64,000 nucleotides of DNA, from contig JAFEUB010000965.1 of the NCBI GenBank assembly GCA_024529925.1, positions 809,001-873,000 on the forward strand, written 5' to 3'. Each line of letters opens with the position of its first letter. Positions within the stretch are counted from its first letter, which is position 1. Made by a program: the position numbers and the translations under genes. The notes below the pieces were generated by a model that was not told the origin of the DNA, did not search any database, and saw only the letters and a list, made by a program, of their open reading frames with translations. Shown here in pieces: positions 12,422 through 24,290 of the stretch. This stretch comes from Ophthalmolycus amberensis (lineage: Eukaryota; Chordata; Actinopteri; Perciformes; Zoarcidae).

Positions 12422-13114
12422 ACTTTGACTGACAAATGCTCAGAAGAGCGTCTGTATCTTTTCTACGGATCGAGGACAATTACAGCGGAGGATATTCTCT
12501 AAATGAAGATGCTAACGTCACCTAATGCTTAGCGATCAACACTTATTAAGATCTAACTGATTCACTGGTTGGTAAATTAGCCATGGCCCTGCTTTATATT
12601 TGCATTTGCAGGCTTCATTTCTTATTTTTGAGGCACTGAATAGGCCCTCATTGTTTGCAAAAAAAGCATTCTGAATTTCAGCTTAAAGGCTTAAACGAGG
12701 CTTCTGTTGCCGACATTAACCAAATCTAGTGGTGTGTCTTTGTATGTCGTCTACTGTCTCTTTAGCATGAGATTCCCTATTTGTTGTAGGCTACCCTCCA
12801 GCTCAGCAAGGAAACACTGTCCGGACGAAAAAGAATGTAAATTCAGAACATATATTGTCCCACCTCAAAGCTGAAGCCTCATATTGACTTTGGCTGAACT
12901 GTAGAATGCACTTTTGCCTCTAACGAGGATAGTAGATTTGGTCCAACTCTTAAACTTCATCAAAATTGAATCTCTCTTTGACCAAGCTAAAAATCTATGC
13001 AGAAGACCCGGTGACCATTATATATATATACTGTATATATACATATATATTATATCTGAAAACAAGCGTCTACAGCCATACTAGCGGCACTGTAAGGCTG
13101 TACTTAAACACAGT

Positions 13115-13803
13115 GCTCAGCAACAATACTCAGGTAGGCCGTGGCGTTTAAACGATGCTCAATTGGTACTAAGGGGCCCAAAGTGTGCTAAGACAATATC
13201 CCCCACACCATTAAACCAGCAGCCTGAACCGTTGATACAAGGCAGGATGGATCCATGCTTTCATGTTCACGCCAAATTCTGACCCCGCCATCTGAATGTC
13301 GCAGCTAAAATCGAGACTCGTCAGACCAGGCAACGTTTTACCAATCTTCTATTGTCACATGTTGGTGGGCCTGTGCTAATTGTAGCCTCAGTTTCCTGTT
13401 GTTAGCTGACAGGAGTGGCACCCGGTGCGGTCTTCTGCTGCTGTAGCCCGTCTGCTTCAAGAACCACTCTGCCCATTCTCCTCTGACCTCTGACTTCAAC
13501 GAGGCATTTTCGTCCACACAACTGCCGCTCACTGGATATTTTCTCTTTTTCTGACCATTCTCTGTAAACCCTAGAGATGGTTGTACGTGAAAATCACAGA
13601 TGAGCAGCAGTTTTTGAAACAGTCAGACCAGCCCGTCTGGCACCAACAACCATGCCACGTTCAAACTCACTTACATCCCCTTAAGTCGTCTTCACCACGT
13701 CTAGAGGCCTACCTGCATTGAGTTGCTGCCATGTGATTGGCTGATTAGCTATTTGTGTTAACAAGCAATTGAACAGGTGTGCCTAATAAAGTGGCCGGTG
13801 AGT
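13115..13803 (-). mobile_element. Truncated, decayed Tc1-like transposon
   Basis: Read on the - strand this matches the 5' end and first half of a Tc1/mariner-superfamily element common in fish. The outer end reads as a terminal repeat (ccggccactttattaggcac at about 13783-13802). Transposase remnants follow: an N-terminal region with an in-frame stop near 13600, then GYSSRRPHRVPLLSANNRK and AQAHQHVTIEDW at 13338-13450. About 110 bp are missing between the N-terminal part and GYSSRR. Homology stops near 13115, so the catalytic half and the far terminal repeat are absent. It is a dead relic. Identification is from memory of the family. Confidence 0.8.
13338..13532 (-). pseudogene. Tc1-like transposase fragment
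   Basis: A 64-codon open stretch containing GYSSRRPHRVPLLSANNRK, which matches the region just after the DNA-binding part of Tc1-like transposases. Its N-terminal portion is fused across a deletion, and no DDE catalytic region follows. Confidence 0.7.
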
Positions 13804-14653
13804 GTATGTCTCTTATAGTAAAAATAGGCTATTATAGGCGCTGGCCCTCAACAGAAGCCTAAAGTATTTACAGCAGTGCCCTTCCGAAAGAGCAAAGTAT
13901 TACTTTTCGAAAGCAAAATACTTCTTTGCTCATTTCAAGGATGTTGAAATAATAACTGAATTAAGTAGATGTATTTATGCTCATTTCTGCCTGTATCTGC
14001 TGTGAGTCACAACTCTCCTCGTTTGTGCATTACAGCCTCATCAGCATTCACCTATGCTTTTTCGCTGTTATCTAACCTGGGCAACATGAAAAAGTACACA
14101 ATCATATTTATAGCACTGGCCAGAGGGGAGTGGTTGTTGGAGAACACACACACACATGCACGCACACACACGCACCTGCTGTGTTGACCCCTTGGCCAAT
14201 AAACAGCTCCACTCTGGTTCCCTGATTTGTTCTGAGGCACTTTGGGAATAGCGCACGAAGAAGGGAGGGTGAGTGTTTTCACTTGCTCTGCATTATGTTC
14301 CAGGTGTGTGTCTGTCCATTTCACTCACTTTCTAAGACGGACATAATTAATTAAAAAGAAATCCAAACTTTGACTTAAAGGTTTGAAACTGTTTATGTTT
14401 TGCATGTTTTCACTCTGTTGCCATTTTATTCCCCTTCTCTCGTTCTTCTCCGTCAGTTTCCGAACAACAAAGTGGCAGCTGTTATTCCCAAAGCTACCCC
14501 GCGGTAACCACGGCAGCAAGACAAGTCTCCATCCTCCGCTGGAGGAGAACAAGATGAAGAGACAGAGTAAACACAACAGTCCTGAGGGAGAGATAGAGAA
14601 GCGGAGGAGGAACATCAAGATGGGAGACGCAGACAGAGAGCGACAGGAAAAAA

Positions 14654-15975
14654 GGATTCAATTCAATTCAATTTATTTTTGTATAGCCCAAAATCACAAT
14701 ACAATTGCCTCAGAGGGCTTTACAATCTGTACACATTTGACATCCTCTTGTCCCGAGACCCTCACATCGGAACAGGAAAAACTCCCCAAAAACGCCCCAA
14801 AACCTTTAACGGGGTAAAAAAGGAAGAAACCTGTGGGAGAGCAACAGAGGAGGGATCCCTCTCCCAGGACGGACAGCAGTGCAATAGATGTCATGTGTAG
14901 AACAGGATAAGTGAATTACAACATATTCAATGTAATTACAGCACATTCAATGTATGACAGAACCACGACAGGAGGCAAGACCTGGTCCAGGTTTAACCCG
15001 GATACACAGGAACCTGTGAGGCGAGAAAGCACAAACACTCTGGTGAAGAAGCAGGTCAATAATGTGCATTAATGATATCGCTAATATGAAATAATAATGT
15101 GAGTAATAATAAAAAGTGATATCAGCAGTTGGAGTCAGCAGGGCCATGGTAGGAGGAAGGACCAGGGTCCAGATGAAACCCTGCTCCATGGAAACCTGTG
15201 AGGAGAGGAAGCACAAAGACTCCGGGGAAGAAACAAAGTCAGTAATGTACAGTAATGGTGTTAAAGATGGTAGTAGGTGTCCACCTACTTTGACTAACTA
15301 GCAGAGATAAAGAAGGGTGAGCAAATACCTCCAAACCCCCTCCCCCGCCTTGCTAGGCGTCATCTGCATCCCTACCCGAGACTCCCGAGGAGTACCCGGG
15401 AGGAAGGGAATAAAGTATCCCCATCCGAATATATCATCATCAGCCCAGACAGAGGTGAAGAAGAGGAGAGAGGCGCTCAGTGTATCCTAAAGACCCCCTG
15501 TAGTTTTATACCAGTTTGTCCATGGGCCGGTCCAAGGCAAGCCAGAGCCAGCCCTAACTATAAGCACTATCAAAGAGGAAAGTCTTAAGCCTACTCTGAA
15601 ATGTGGTGAGTGATCTCTTTTCTTAGTTCTTGTTAGTACACGAGCTGCAGCATTCTGAATCAGCTGGAGAGATTTAAGAGACTTATTAGAGCAGCCTGAA
15701 AATAAGGAATTGCAGTAATCTCGTCTAGAGGTAACAAATGCATGAACTAATTTCTCTGCATCGCTTTGAGACAGGATGTGCCTGATTTTTTTAATATTAC
15801 GTCGGTGAAAAAAGGCAGTCCTAGAAATTAGTTTTATCTGAGAGTTAAAAGACAAATCCTGATCAAAGGTAACTCCAAGATTCTTGACGGTGCTGCTGGA
15901 TGCCAGCGCAATGCCATCTAGAGAAACTATATCATTAGACAACTGATGTCGGAGGTGTTCTTGGAGCGCTACAAA
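14654..15975 (-). mobile_element. 5'-truncated LINE (L2/Maui-like non-LTR retrotransposon)
   Basis: On the - strand the element runs from reverse-transcriptase C-terminal coding sequence (about 15975-15590) to a 3' end of short attca-type repeats (14654-14680). The 3' region reads tatacaaaaataaattgaat, a very common tail in fish genomes. The coding remnant includes VKNLGVTFDQDLSFNSQI, FHRRNIKKIRHILS and LQLIQNAAARVLT, typical of L2-clade fish LINEs. It lacks the endonuclease and most of the RT, as expected for 5' truncation. Clade assignment is from memory. Confidence 0.75.
15590..15975 (-). pseudogene. LINE reverse transcriptase C-terminal fragment
   Basis: Open reading frame with DGIALASSSTVKNLGVTFDQ and SLKSLQLIQNAAARVLTRT, the thumb/C-terminal part of an L2-type RT. 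It is a fragment, not a host gene. The open frame extends to 16077 and 15487, but those ends do not look RT-like. Confidence 0.7.
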
Positions 15976-16335
15976 GTGTGTGAGGAGGAAGAGAGAAAGA
16001 AAAGCAGACAGACCGGTAGGATTGTGAATGTGAGCAGAATATGAGGCAAACAGACACAGAGAGAAAGCAATAAGCAAATGGAAGCATGAGAGAGGAGTGA
16101 CAGAGTTGGTGCCGATGTAACAGAGTTAATGATTCCACTTGCCATCACTGGCCATTGGTTGCTAGTATTACTATATTATTTAAGTTATTGCTAATCCTTA
16201 TCATTTTCATATTATTTCCTTGTTTAAATATCATTTACAACGTATCATTAGTTCCCCATGGAGACAAGTGGGTTGTGTGTAACAGCGCCCTCTGCTGGCT
16301 GCTTGCAGACTCTAGTGGTGCGCCCAGCTTTCATG

Positions 16336-16415
16336 AACTAGTCTGAAGCAAGCTGTTTTCATGGTAGGTTGACCTGTGACAAGCTCCGTTGTGAAACATC
16401 TCATTCGATGTCTGA

Positions 16416-16455
<40 letters not shown>

Positions 16456-16673
16456 TATATATAGAGATGTCTAGAAGTCCCTTTTTGTTCGTATAATTGT
16501 TTTAATTTATAATTTCTAGAGCAAATGGTTTTAACTGATTTAGCATTTAGCATGAGTAACATGCTAACCACAGTTAGCTTAAGTATTTGTCCCTTTTGAT
16601 TTAACAGTGTTCCGGAGCTTGTGACCACAACGTTGTCTATGAGAGTCACTGAAGCTGTTCTGTCTTTTACCAG
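16336..16673 (+). other. Intron-containing copy of a small two-exon transcribed unit
   Basis: Exon-like block 1 is 16336-16363 and block 2 is 16608-16673. The 244 bp between them begin gtaggtt and end with a pyrimidine-rich tract, gatttaacag. Block 2 is followed by a donor-like cag/gtatatt. The same two blocks lie directly joined at 16711-16804. No protein is recognised; the parent could be a retroelement or a non-coding transcript. Confidence 0.55.
16421..16465. repeat. (AT)n microsatellite
   Basis: Imperfect AT run inside the intron-like interval of the 16336-16673 unit. Confidence 0.9.
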
Positions 16674-16710
16674 GTATATTGCACTGAAATGTCATTTTAT
16701 TTACATGTAT

Positions 16711-16811
16711 AACTAGTCTGAAGCAAGCTGTTTTCATGTGTTCCGGAGCTTGTGACCACAACGTTGTCTATGAGAGTCACTGAAGCTGTTCTGTCTTTTA
16801 CCAGCTATATT
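16711..16811 (+). other. Intron-less (spliced-looking) copy of the 16336-16673 blocks
   Basis: 16711-16738 repeats block 1 and 16739-16804 repeats block 2 with no intervening sequence. After block 2 the sequence changes (ctatattctgtcc and an AATAAA) where the first copy shows gtatatt. This looks like a spliced, reverse-transcribed copy placed 37 bp downstream of its source. Confidence 0.55.
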
Positions 16812-17796
16812 CTGTCCGATGAATAAACGTCTGGTTGGAGCCATCAAAAGATATCGTGTCCTGAATTAAACACAACGCAACGGAGAGTACGCAACTGCTA
16901 CACCGACACAGATTTATCCTGTGGGATGAGGAAGCAGACAGGAAGTCACATGCTACATTGATCGTCTCGCCTGTGTCCAAATGTTTGCCCTCACACATGA
17001 ACTGATTTTGACAGTTGGTTAATTGGATTATATATATATATATGTATATAATCCAATAAAGATACACCGAACTCTTTCACAGACAGAAGGGATAAAGGGG
17101 AGAAAATGAGATTGACAGGGAGAAAGAGAGGTTAAAAAAAGGGACCGGTGAATAAGTGGGAGAAGGATCAGAGTTCTTAAGTTCTTCTTGGTGGGATTAA
17201 AGTAAAGTTGTTTCATTGGGAGAGATGAGGATGATTAAAGCTAGAAAGCATATTTTGCGAAATAGAAAGGGGATTTATGATGTTATCGACATTTTGAAAT
17301 GACGGCGGTGATTATCTGAATGCAATACTGGGCCTGAATTAAATGTCCATAATATCCCACACCAATTGCCTCCCCTGAGATTCTGTTATGTCGCTGATTG
17401 CTGAGGATTTGCAGCAGGTAATGAGTGATCTGTGATGGATTGTATTCTGAAACTAACCTCTGCGACCCAGCCAAGCAGTGGCGAAGGATGAGAGAGGGAT
17501 GAGACGGAAGTAAGGGAGAAGAATATGAGGGAGAGTGTGAGGATAAAGCTGCCGTCTGGTCTATAAGCTGCCAGTTGGATACTTTGGCAGCTAATGTGTC
17601 ACTTCCTTTCTTTGCTGAATAAGGGTGTATGTTTACGTGAGGCATGTACACCATTCACAAAACTGGCACCTTATGTTGTGTCACTAATGCTAGTGATGTT
17701 AGCTAAAGTTAGCCATTTTGGTGGACAACTCAGCAGTTTAATGTGTAAGCGAGAGGAAAAAGATGTTTTATATGTACATGGTCCTGTCATAACAAA
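16812..17796. other. Intergenic DNA, no gene seen
   Basis: Contains a short AT run at 17029-17050 with flanking inverted symmetry. Nothing else is recognised before the minisatellite. Confidence 0.6.
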
Positions 17797-20700
17797 GTCA
17801 TAGTATAGTATGCCATAAAAAAGTCCTAAAAAAAGTCCAAGTCTGTCAAATAAATTGTGAAAAGTTCAGTATAGTGTATAAATATGTTATAAAAAAAGAC
17901 ATAGTATAGTATGCCATAGACATTTCATAAAACGTCATCGTATAGCATTTTGAAAAAAGTTATAAAAGAGTCGCAGTATAATATGTGGAAAAAAGTCACA
18001 ATTTAGCAGCTTTTCTAGTCTTTCCGACCACTCAAAGCACCTTCGCAGTACTTGTCATCATTCACCCATGAACACACTGATGGCAGGGGCTAAGTCAGAC
18101 GAACTCATTCACACACCATAGCATGTCGAAAAGTTACATTATAGCATGTCGAAATAAGTCACAGAATAGCATGTCGAAATAAGTCACAGTATAGCATGTC
18201 GAAATAAGTCACAGTATAGCATGTCGAAATAAGTCACAGTATAGCATGTCGAAATAAGTCACAGTATAGCATGTCGAAAACAGTCATAGTATAGGATGTC
18301 CAAAAAATTGAAAACAGTCATAGTAGCCTATAGGGTGTCGAAACAGTCATAGTATAGCATGTCGGAAAAATAGAAAAACAGTCATAGTATAGCATGTCGA
18401 AAACATAGAAAAACAGTCCTAGTATAGCATGTCGGAAACATAGAAAAACAGTCATAGTATAGCATGTCGGAAACAGTCATAGTATAGCATGTCGAAAACA
18501 TAGAAAAACAGTCATAGTATAGCATGTCGAAAACATAGAAAAACAGTCCTAGTATAGCATGTCGGAAAAATAGAAAAACAGTCATAGTATAGCATGTCGG
18601 AAAAATAGAAAAACAGTCATAGTATAGCGTGTCGGAAACAGTCCTAGTATAGCATGTCGGAAAAATAGAAAAACAGTCATAGTATAGCATGTCGGAAAAA
18701 TAGAAAAACAGTCATAGTATAGCATGTCGAAAAAAGTCATAGTACAGCATGTCGGAAAAAATAGAAAAACAGTCATAGTATAGCGTGTCGGAAACAGTCC
18801 TAGTATAGCATGTCGGAAAAATAGAAAAACAGTCATAGTATAGCATGTCGGAAAAATAGAAAAACAGTCATAGTATAGCATGTCGGAAACAGTCATAGTA
18901 TAGCATGTCGAAAACATAGAAAAACAGTCATAGTATAGCATGTCGAAAACATAGAAAAACAGTCCTAGTATAGCATGTCGGAAAAATAGAAAAACAGTCA
19001 TAGTATAGCATGTCGGAAAAATAGAAAAACAGTCATAGTATAGCGTGTCGGAAACAGTCCTAGTATAGCATGTCGGAAAAATAGAAAAACAGTCATAGTA
19101 TAGCATGTCGGAAAAATAGAAAAACAGTCATAGTATAGCATGTCGAAAAAAGTCATAGTACAGCATGTCGGAAAAAATAGAAAAACAGTCATAGTATAGC
19201 GTGTCGGAAACAGTCCTAGTATAGCATGTCGGAAAAATAGAAAAACAGTCATAGTATAGCATGTCGGAAAAATAGAAAAACAGTCATAGTATAGCATGTC
19301 GGAAACAGTCATAGTATAGCATGTCGAAAACATAGAAAAACAGTCATAGTATAGCATGTCGAAAACATAGAAAAACAGTCCTAGTATAGCATGTCGAAAA
19401 CATAGAAAAACAGTCCTAGTATAGCATGTCGGAAAAATAGAAAAACAGTCATAGTATAGCATGTCGGAAAAATAGAAAAACAGTCATAGTATAGCGTGTC
19501 GGAAACAGTCCTAGTATAGCATGTCGGAAAAATAGAAAAACAGTCATAGTATAGCATGTCGGAAAAATAGAAAAACAGTCATAGTATAGCATGTCGGAAA
19601 CAGTCATAGTATAGCATGTCGAAAACATAGAAAAACAGTCATAGTATAGCATGTCGAAAACATAGAAAAACAGTCATAGTATAGCATGTCGGAAAAATAG
19701 AAAAACAGTCATAGTATAGCGTGTCGGAAACAGTCCTAGTATAGCATGTCGGAAAAATAGAAAAACAGTCATAGTATAGCATGTCGAAATAAGTCACAGT
19801 ATAGCATGTCGAAATAAGTCACATTATAGCATGTCAAAATAAGTCACATTATAGCATGTCGGAAAAATGGAAAAACAGTCATAGTATAACATGTCGAAAA
19901 AAGTCATAGTATAGCGTGTCGGAAACAGTCCTAGTATAGCATGTCGGAAAAATAGAAAAACAGTCATAGTATAGCATGTCGGAAAAATAGAAAAACAGTC
20001 ATAGTATAGCATGTCGGAAACAGTCATAGTATAGCATGTCGAAAACATAGAAAAACAGTCATAGTATAGCATGTCGAAAACATAGAAAAACAGTCCTAGT
20101 ATAGCATGTCGGAAAAATAGAAAAACAGTCATAGTATAGCATGTCGGAAAAATAGAAAAACAGTCATAGTATAGCGTGTCGGAAACAGTCCTAGTATAGC
20201 ATGTCGGAAAACTAGAAAAACAGTCATAGTATAGCATGTCGGAAAAATAGAAAAACAGTCATAGTATAGCATGTCGGAAACAGTCATAGTATAGCATGTC
20301 GAAAACATAGAAAAACAGTCATAGTATAGCATGTCGAAAACATAGAAAAACAGTCATAGTATAGCATGTCGGAAAAATAGAAAAACAGTCATAGTATAGC
20401 GTGTCGGAAACAGTCCTAGTATAGCATGTCGGAAAAATAGAAAAACAGTCATAGTATAGCATGTCGAAATAAGTCACAGTATAGCATGTCGAAATAAGTC
20501 ACATTATAGCATGTCAAAATAAGTCACATTATAGCATGTCGAAATAAGTCACATTATAGCATGTCGGAAAAATAGAAAAACAGTCACAGTATAGCATGTC
20601 GAAAACAGTCATAGTATAGCGTGTCGGAAACAGTCATAGTATAGCATGTCGGAAAAATTGAAAAACAGTCATAGTATAGCATGTTGAAATAAGTCACATT

Positions 20701-23700
20701 ATAGCATGTCGAAATAAGTCACATTATAGCATGTCGGAAAAATTGAAAAACAGTCATAGTATAGCGTGTCGGAAAAAATAGAAAAACAGTCCTAGTATAG
20801 CATGTCGGAAAAATAGAAAAACAGTCATAGTATAGCATATCGGAAAAATAGAAAAACAGTCATAGTATAGCGTGTCGGAAACAGTCCTAGTATAGCATGT
20901 CGGAAAAATAGAAAAACAGTCATAGTATAGCATGTCGGAAAAATAGAAAAACAGTCATAGTATAGCATGTCGGAAACAGTCATAGTATAGCATGTCGAAA
21001 ACATAGAAAAACAGTCATAGTATAGCATGTCGGAAAAATAGAAAAACAGTCATAGTATAGCATGTCGGAAACAGTCATAGTATAGCATGTCGAAAACATA
21101 GAAAAACAGTCATAGTATAGCATGTCGAAAACATAGAAAAACAGTCATAGTATAGCATGTCGGAAAAATAGAAAAACAGTCATAGTATAGCGTGTCGGAA
21201 ACAGTCCTAGTATAGCATGTCGGAAAAATAGAAAAACAGTCATAGTATAGCGTGTCGGAAACAGTCCTAGTATAGCATGTCGGAAAAATAGAAAAACAGT
21301 CATAGTATAGCATGTCGGAAAAATAGAAAAACAGTCATAGTATAGCATGTCGGAAACAGTCATAGTATAGCATGTCGAAAACATAGAAAAACAGTCATAG
21401 TATAGCATGTCGAAAACATAGAAAAACAGTCATAGTATAGCATGTCGGAAAAATAGAAAAACAGTCATAGTATAGCGTGTCGGAAACAGTCCTAGTATAG
21501 CATGTCGGAAAAATAGAAAAACAGTCATAGTATAGCGTGTCGGAAACAGTCCTAGTATAGCATGTCGGAAAAAATTGAAAAACAGTCATAGTATAGCATG
21601 TCGAAAAAAGTCATAGTACAGCATGTCGGAAAAAATAGAAAAACAGTCATAGTATAGCATGTCGGAAAAATAGATAAACAGTCATAGTATAGCATGTCGA
21701 AAAAATTGAAAAAAGTCATAGTATAGCATGTCGAAAACAGTCATAGTATAGCATGTCGGAAAAAATGGAAAAACAGTCATAGTATAGCGTGTCGGAAACA
21801 GTCCTAGTATAGCATGTCGGAAAAATAGAAAAACAGTCATAGTATAGCATGTCGGAAAAATAGAAAAAAAGTCATAGTATAGCATGTCGAAAACAGTCAT
21901 AGTATAGCATGTCGAAAACAGTCATAGTATAGCATGTCGAAATAAGTCACAGTATAGCATGTCGAAATAAGTCACAGTGTAGCATGTCGAAATAAGTCAC
22001 ATTATAGCATGTCAAAATAAGTCACAGTGTAGCATGTCGAAATAAGTCACAGTGTAGCATGTCGAAATAAGTCACATTATAGCATGTCGAAATAAGTCAC
22101 AGTGTAGCATGTCGAAATAAGTCACATTATAGCATGTCGAAATAAGTCACATTATAGCATGTCGAAATAAGTCACATTATAGCATGTCGAAATAAGTCAC
22201 AGTGTAGCATGTCGAAATAAGTCACATTATAGCATGTCGAAATAAGTCACATTATAGCATGTCGAAATAAGTCACAGTGTAGCATGTCGAAATAAGTCAC
22301 ATTATAGCGTGTCGAAATAAGTCACATTATAGCATGTCGAAATAAGTCACATTATAGCATGTCGAAATAAGTCACATTTTAGCATGTCGGAAAAATAGAA
22401 AAACAGTCACAGTATAGCATGTCGAAAACAGTCATAGTATAGCATGTCGAAAACAGTCATAGTATAGCGTGTCGGAAAAAATAGAAAAACAGTCATAGTA
22501 TAGCGTGTCGGAAAAAATAGAAAAACAGTCCTAGTACAGTGTGTCGGAAAAAATAGGAAAAAAGTCATAGTACAGCATGTCGGAAAAAATAGAAAAACAG
22601 TCATAGTATAGTGTGTCGGAAACAGTCCTAGTATAGCATGTCGGAAAAATAGAAAAACAGTCATAGTATAGCATGTCGGAAAAATAGAAAAACAGTCATA
22701 GTATAGCGTGTCGGAAACAGTCCTAGTATAGCATGTCGGAAAAATAGAAAAAAAGTCATAGTATAGTATGTCGAAATAAGTCACAGTATAGCATGTCGAA
22801 ATAAGTCACATTATGGCATGTCAAAATAAGTCACATTATAGCATGTCGAAATAACTCACATTATAGCATGTCGGAAAAATAGAAAAACAGTCATAGTATA
22901 GCATGTCAGAAAAATAGAAAAACAGTCACAGTATAGCATGTCGAAAACAGTCATAGTATAGCATGTCGAAAACAGTCATAGTATAGCGTGTCGGAAAAAA
23001 TAGAAAAACAGTCATAGTATAGCGTGTCGGAAAAAATAGAAAAACAGTCCTAGTACAGCGTGTCGGAAAAAATTGAAAAACAGTCATAGTATAGCGTGTC
23101 GGAAAAAATAGAAAAACAGTCCTAGTATAGCATGTCGGAAAAATAGATAAACAGTCATAGTATAGCGTGTCGGAAACAGTCCGAGTGTAGCATGTCGGAA
23201 AAATAGAAAAACAGTCATAGTATAGCATGTCGGAAACAGTCCGAGTGTAGCATGTCGGAAAAAATAGAAAAATAGTCATAGTATAGCATGTCGAAAAAAG
23301 TCATAGTACATACAGCATGTCGGAAAAAATAGAAAAACAGTCATAGTATAGCGTGTCGGAAACAGTCCTAGTATAGCATGTCGGAAAAATAGAAAAACAG
23401 TCATAGTATATAGCATGTCGGAAAAATAGAAAAAAAGTCATAGTATAGTATGTCGAAATAAGTCACAGTATAGCATGTCAAAATAAGTCACATTATAGCA
23501 TGTCGGAAAAATGGAAAAACAGTCATAGTATAGCATGTCGAAAAAAGTCATAGTACAGCATGTCGGAAAAAATAGAAAAACAGTCATAGTATAGCGTGTC
23601 GGAAACAGTCCTAGTATAGCATGTCGGAAAAATAGAAAAACAGTCATAGTACAGCATGTCGGAAAAAATAGAAAAACAGTCATAGTATAGTGTGTCGGAA

Positions 23701-24040
23701 ACAGTCCTAGTATAGCATGTCGGAAAAATGGAAAAACAGTCATAGTATAGCATGTCGAAAAAAGTCATAGTACAGCATGTCGGAAAAAATAGAAAAACAG
23801 TCATAGTATAGCGTGTCGGAAACAGTCCTAGTATAGCATGTCGGAAAAATAGAAAAACAGTCATAGTATATAGCATGTCGGAAAAATAGAAAAACAGTCA
23901 TAGTATAGGGTGTCGAAACAGTCATAAGTATAGCATAGTTGGAAAAAATAGAAAAAAAGTCATAGTATAGCATGTCGAAATAAGTCACAGTATAGCATGT
24001 CGAAATAAGTCACAGTATAGCATGTACAGTATGTCATGTT
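17797..24040. repeat. 6.2 kb minisatellite of 25- and 35-bp units
   Basis: Two unit types share a 20-bp core, agtcatagtatagcatgtcg. The 25-bp type adds only a short A-rich spacer (gaaataagtcac variants); the 35-bp type adds aaaaatagaaaaac. The first copies (17797-18000) are degenerate. Regular units run from about 18119 to 24026 with higher-order duplication. A block near 21930-22390 is almost purely 25-bp units. On the - strand the array is open in long stretches because the unit has few stops; this is not coding. It sits between the 3' ends of the two genes. Confidence 0.97.
18002..18118. repeat. Interspersed-repeat fragment interrupting the minisatellite
   Basis: About 115 bp of non-unit sequence (ctagtctttccgaccactca, cactgatggcagggg) resembling a common fish interspersed repeat. 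It separates the degenerate first copies from the regular array. Confidence 0.5.
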
Positions 24041-24284
24041 AAATAAACTCAAAGCACATTACATGGCAAAAAGTGTTAAATAATTGACACTTTCCATTAC
24101 AAATGGATAGGAACTAAGTGCCAGAAAGCCTGAAATAGTCGGGGGGGGGGGGAAAAGAAATCACTCTGAACTCAAACAACCACATTCATGACAAGATGAG
24201 AATGTTGCACCAATATCGTCAGTGATTGTGCAACAGTCTTCATCACACACAAAAACAGCCAAGGTTCAGCTCTATAACAGGAAG

Positions 24285-24290
24285 TTTATT
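24285..24290 (-). terminator. plcb3: Candidate polyadenylation signal (PLCB3)
   Basis: tttatt on the + strand reads AATAAA on the - strand. It would imply a 3' UTR of about 4.3 kb. Unproven. Confidence 0.2.

Larger units (their letters stand above)
7268..12440 (+). other. Candidate SLC8A 3' UTR and downstream DNA
   Basis: No gene is recognised after the stop. AATAAA hexamers on the + strand lie at 7844-7849, 12261-12266 and 12416-12421. Any could end the transcript, and the last two sit in AT-rich sequence ending about 5.1 kb past the stop. The interval also carries a GA-rich stretch at 7270-7340, C-runs at 8131 and 9128, and several GT/CA tracts between 10377 and 11060. The UTR extent is an inference. 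Confidence 0.35.

Noticed and set aside
15487..16077. 196-codon frame as a host gene
   Set aside because: Its core is the C-terminal part of an L2-type LINE reverse transcriptase followed by a typical LINE 3' tail.
18382..23988. Many long - strand open frames of the MLYYDCFSIFPTCYT type
   Set aside because: They are the translated minisatellite unit. The open frames follow the 25/35-bp periodicity and have no start context, splice signals or known homology.
17797..24040. Possible CRISPR-like array
   Set aside because: The units are contiguous tandem copies with no unique spacers, and the window is clearly vertebrate.
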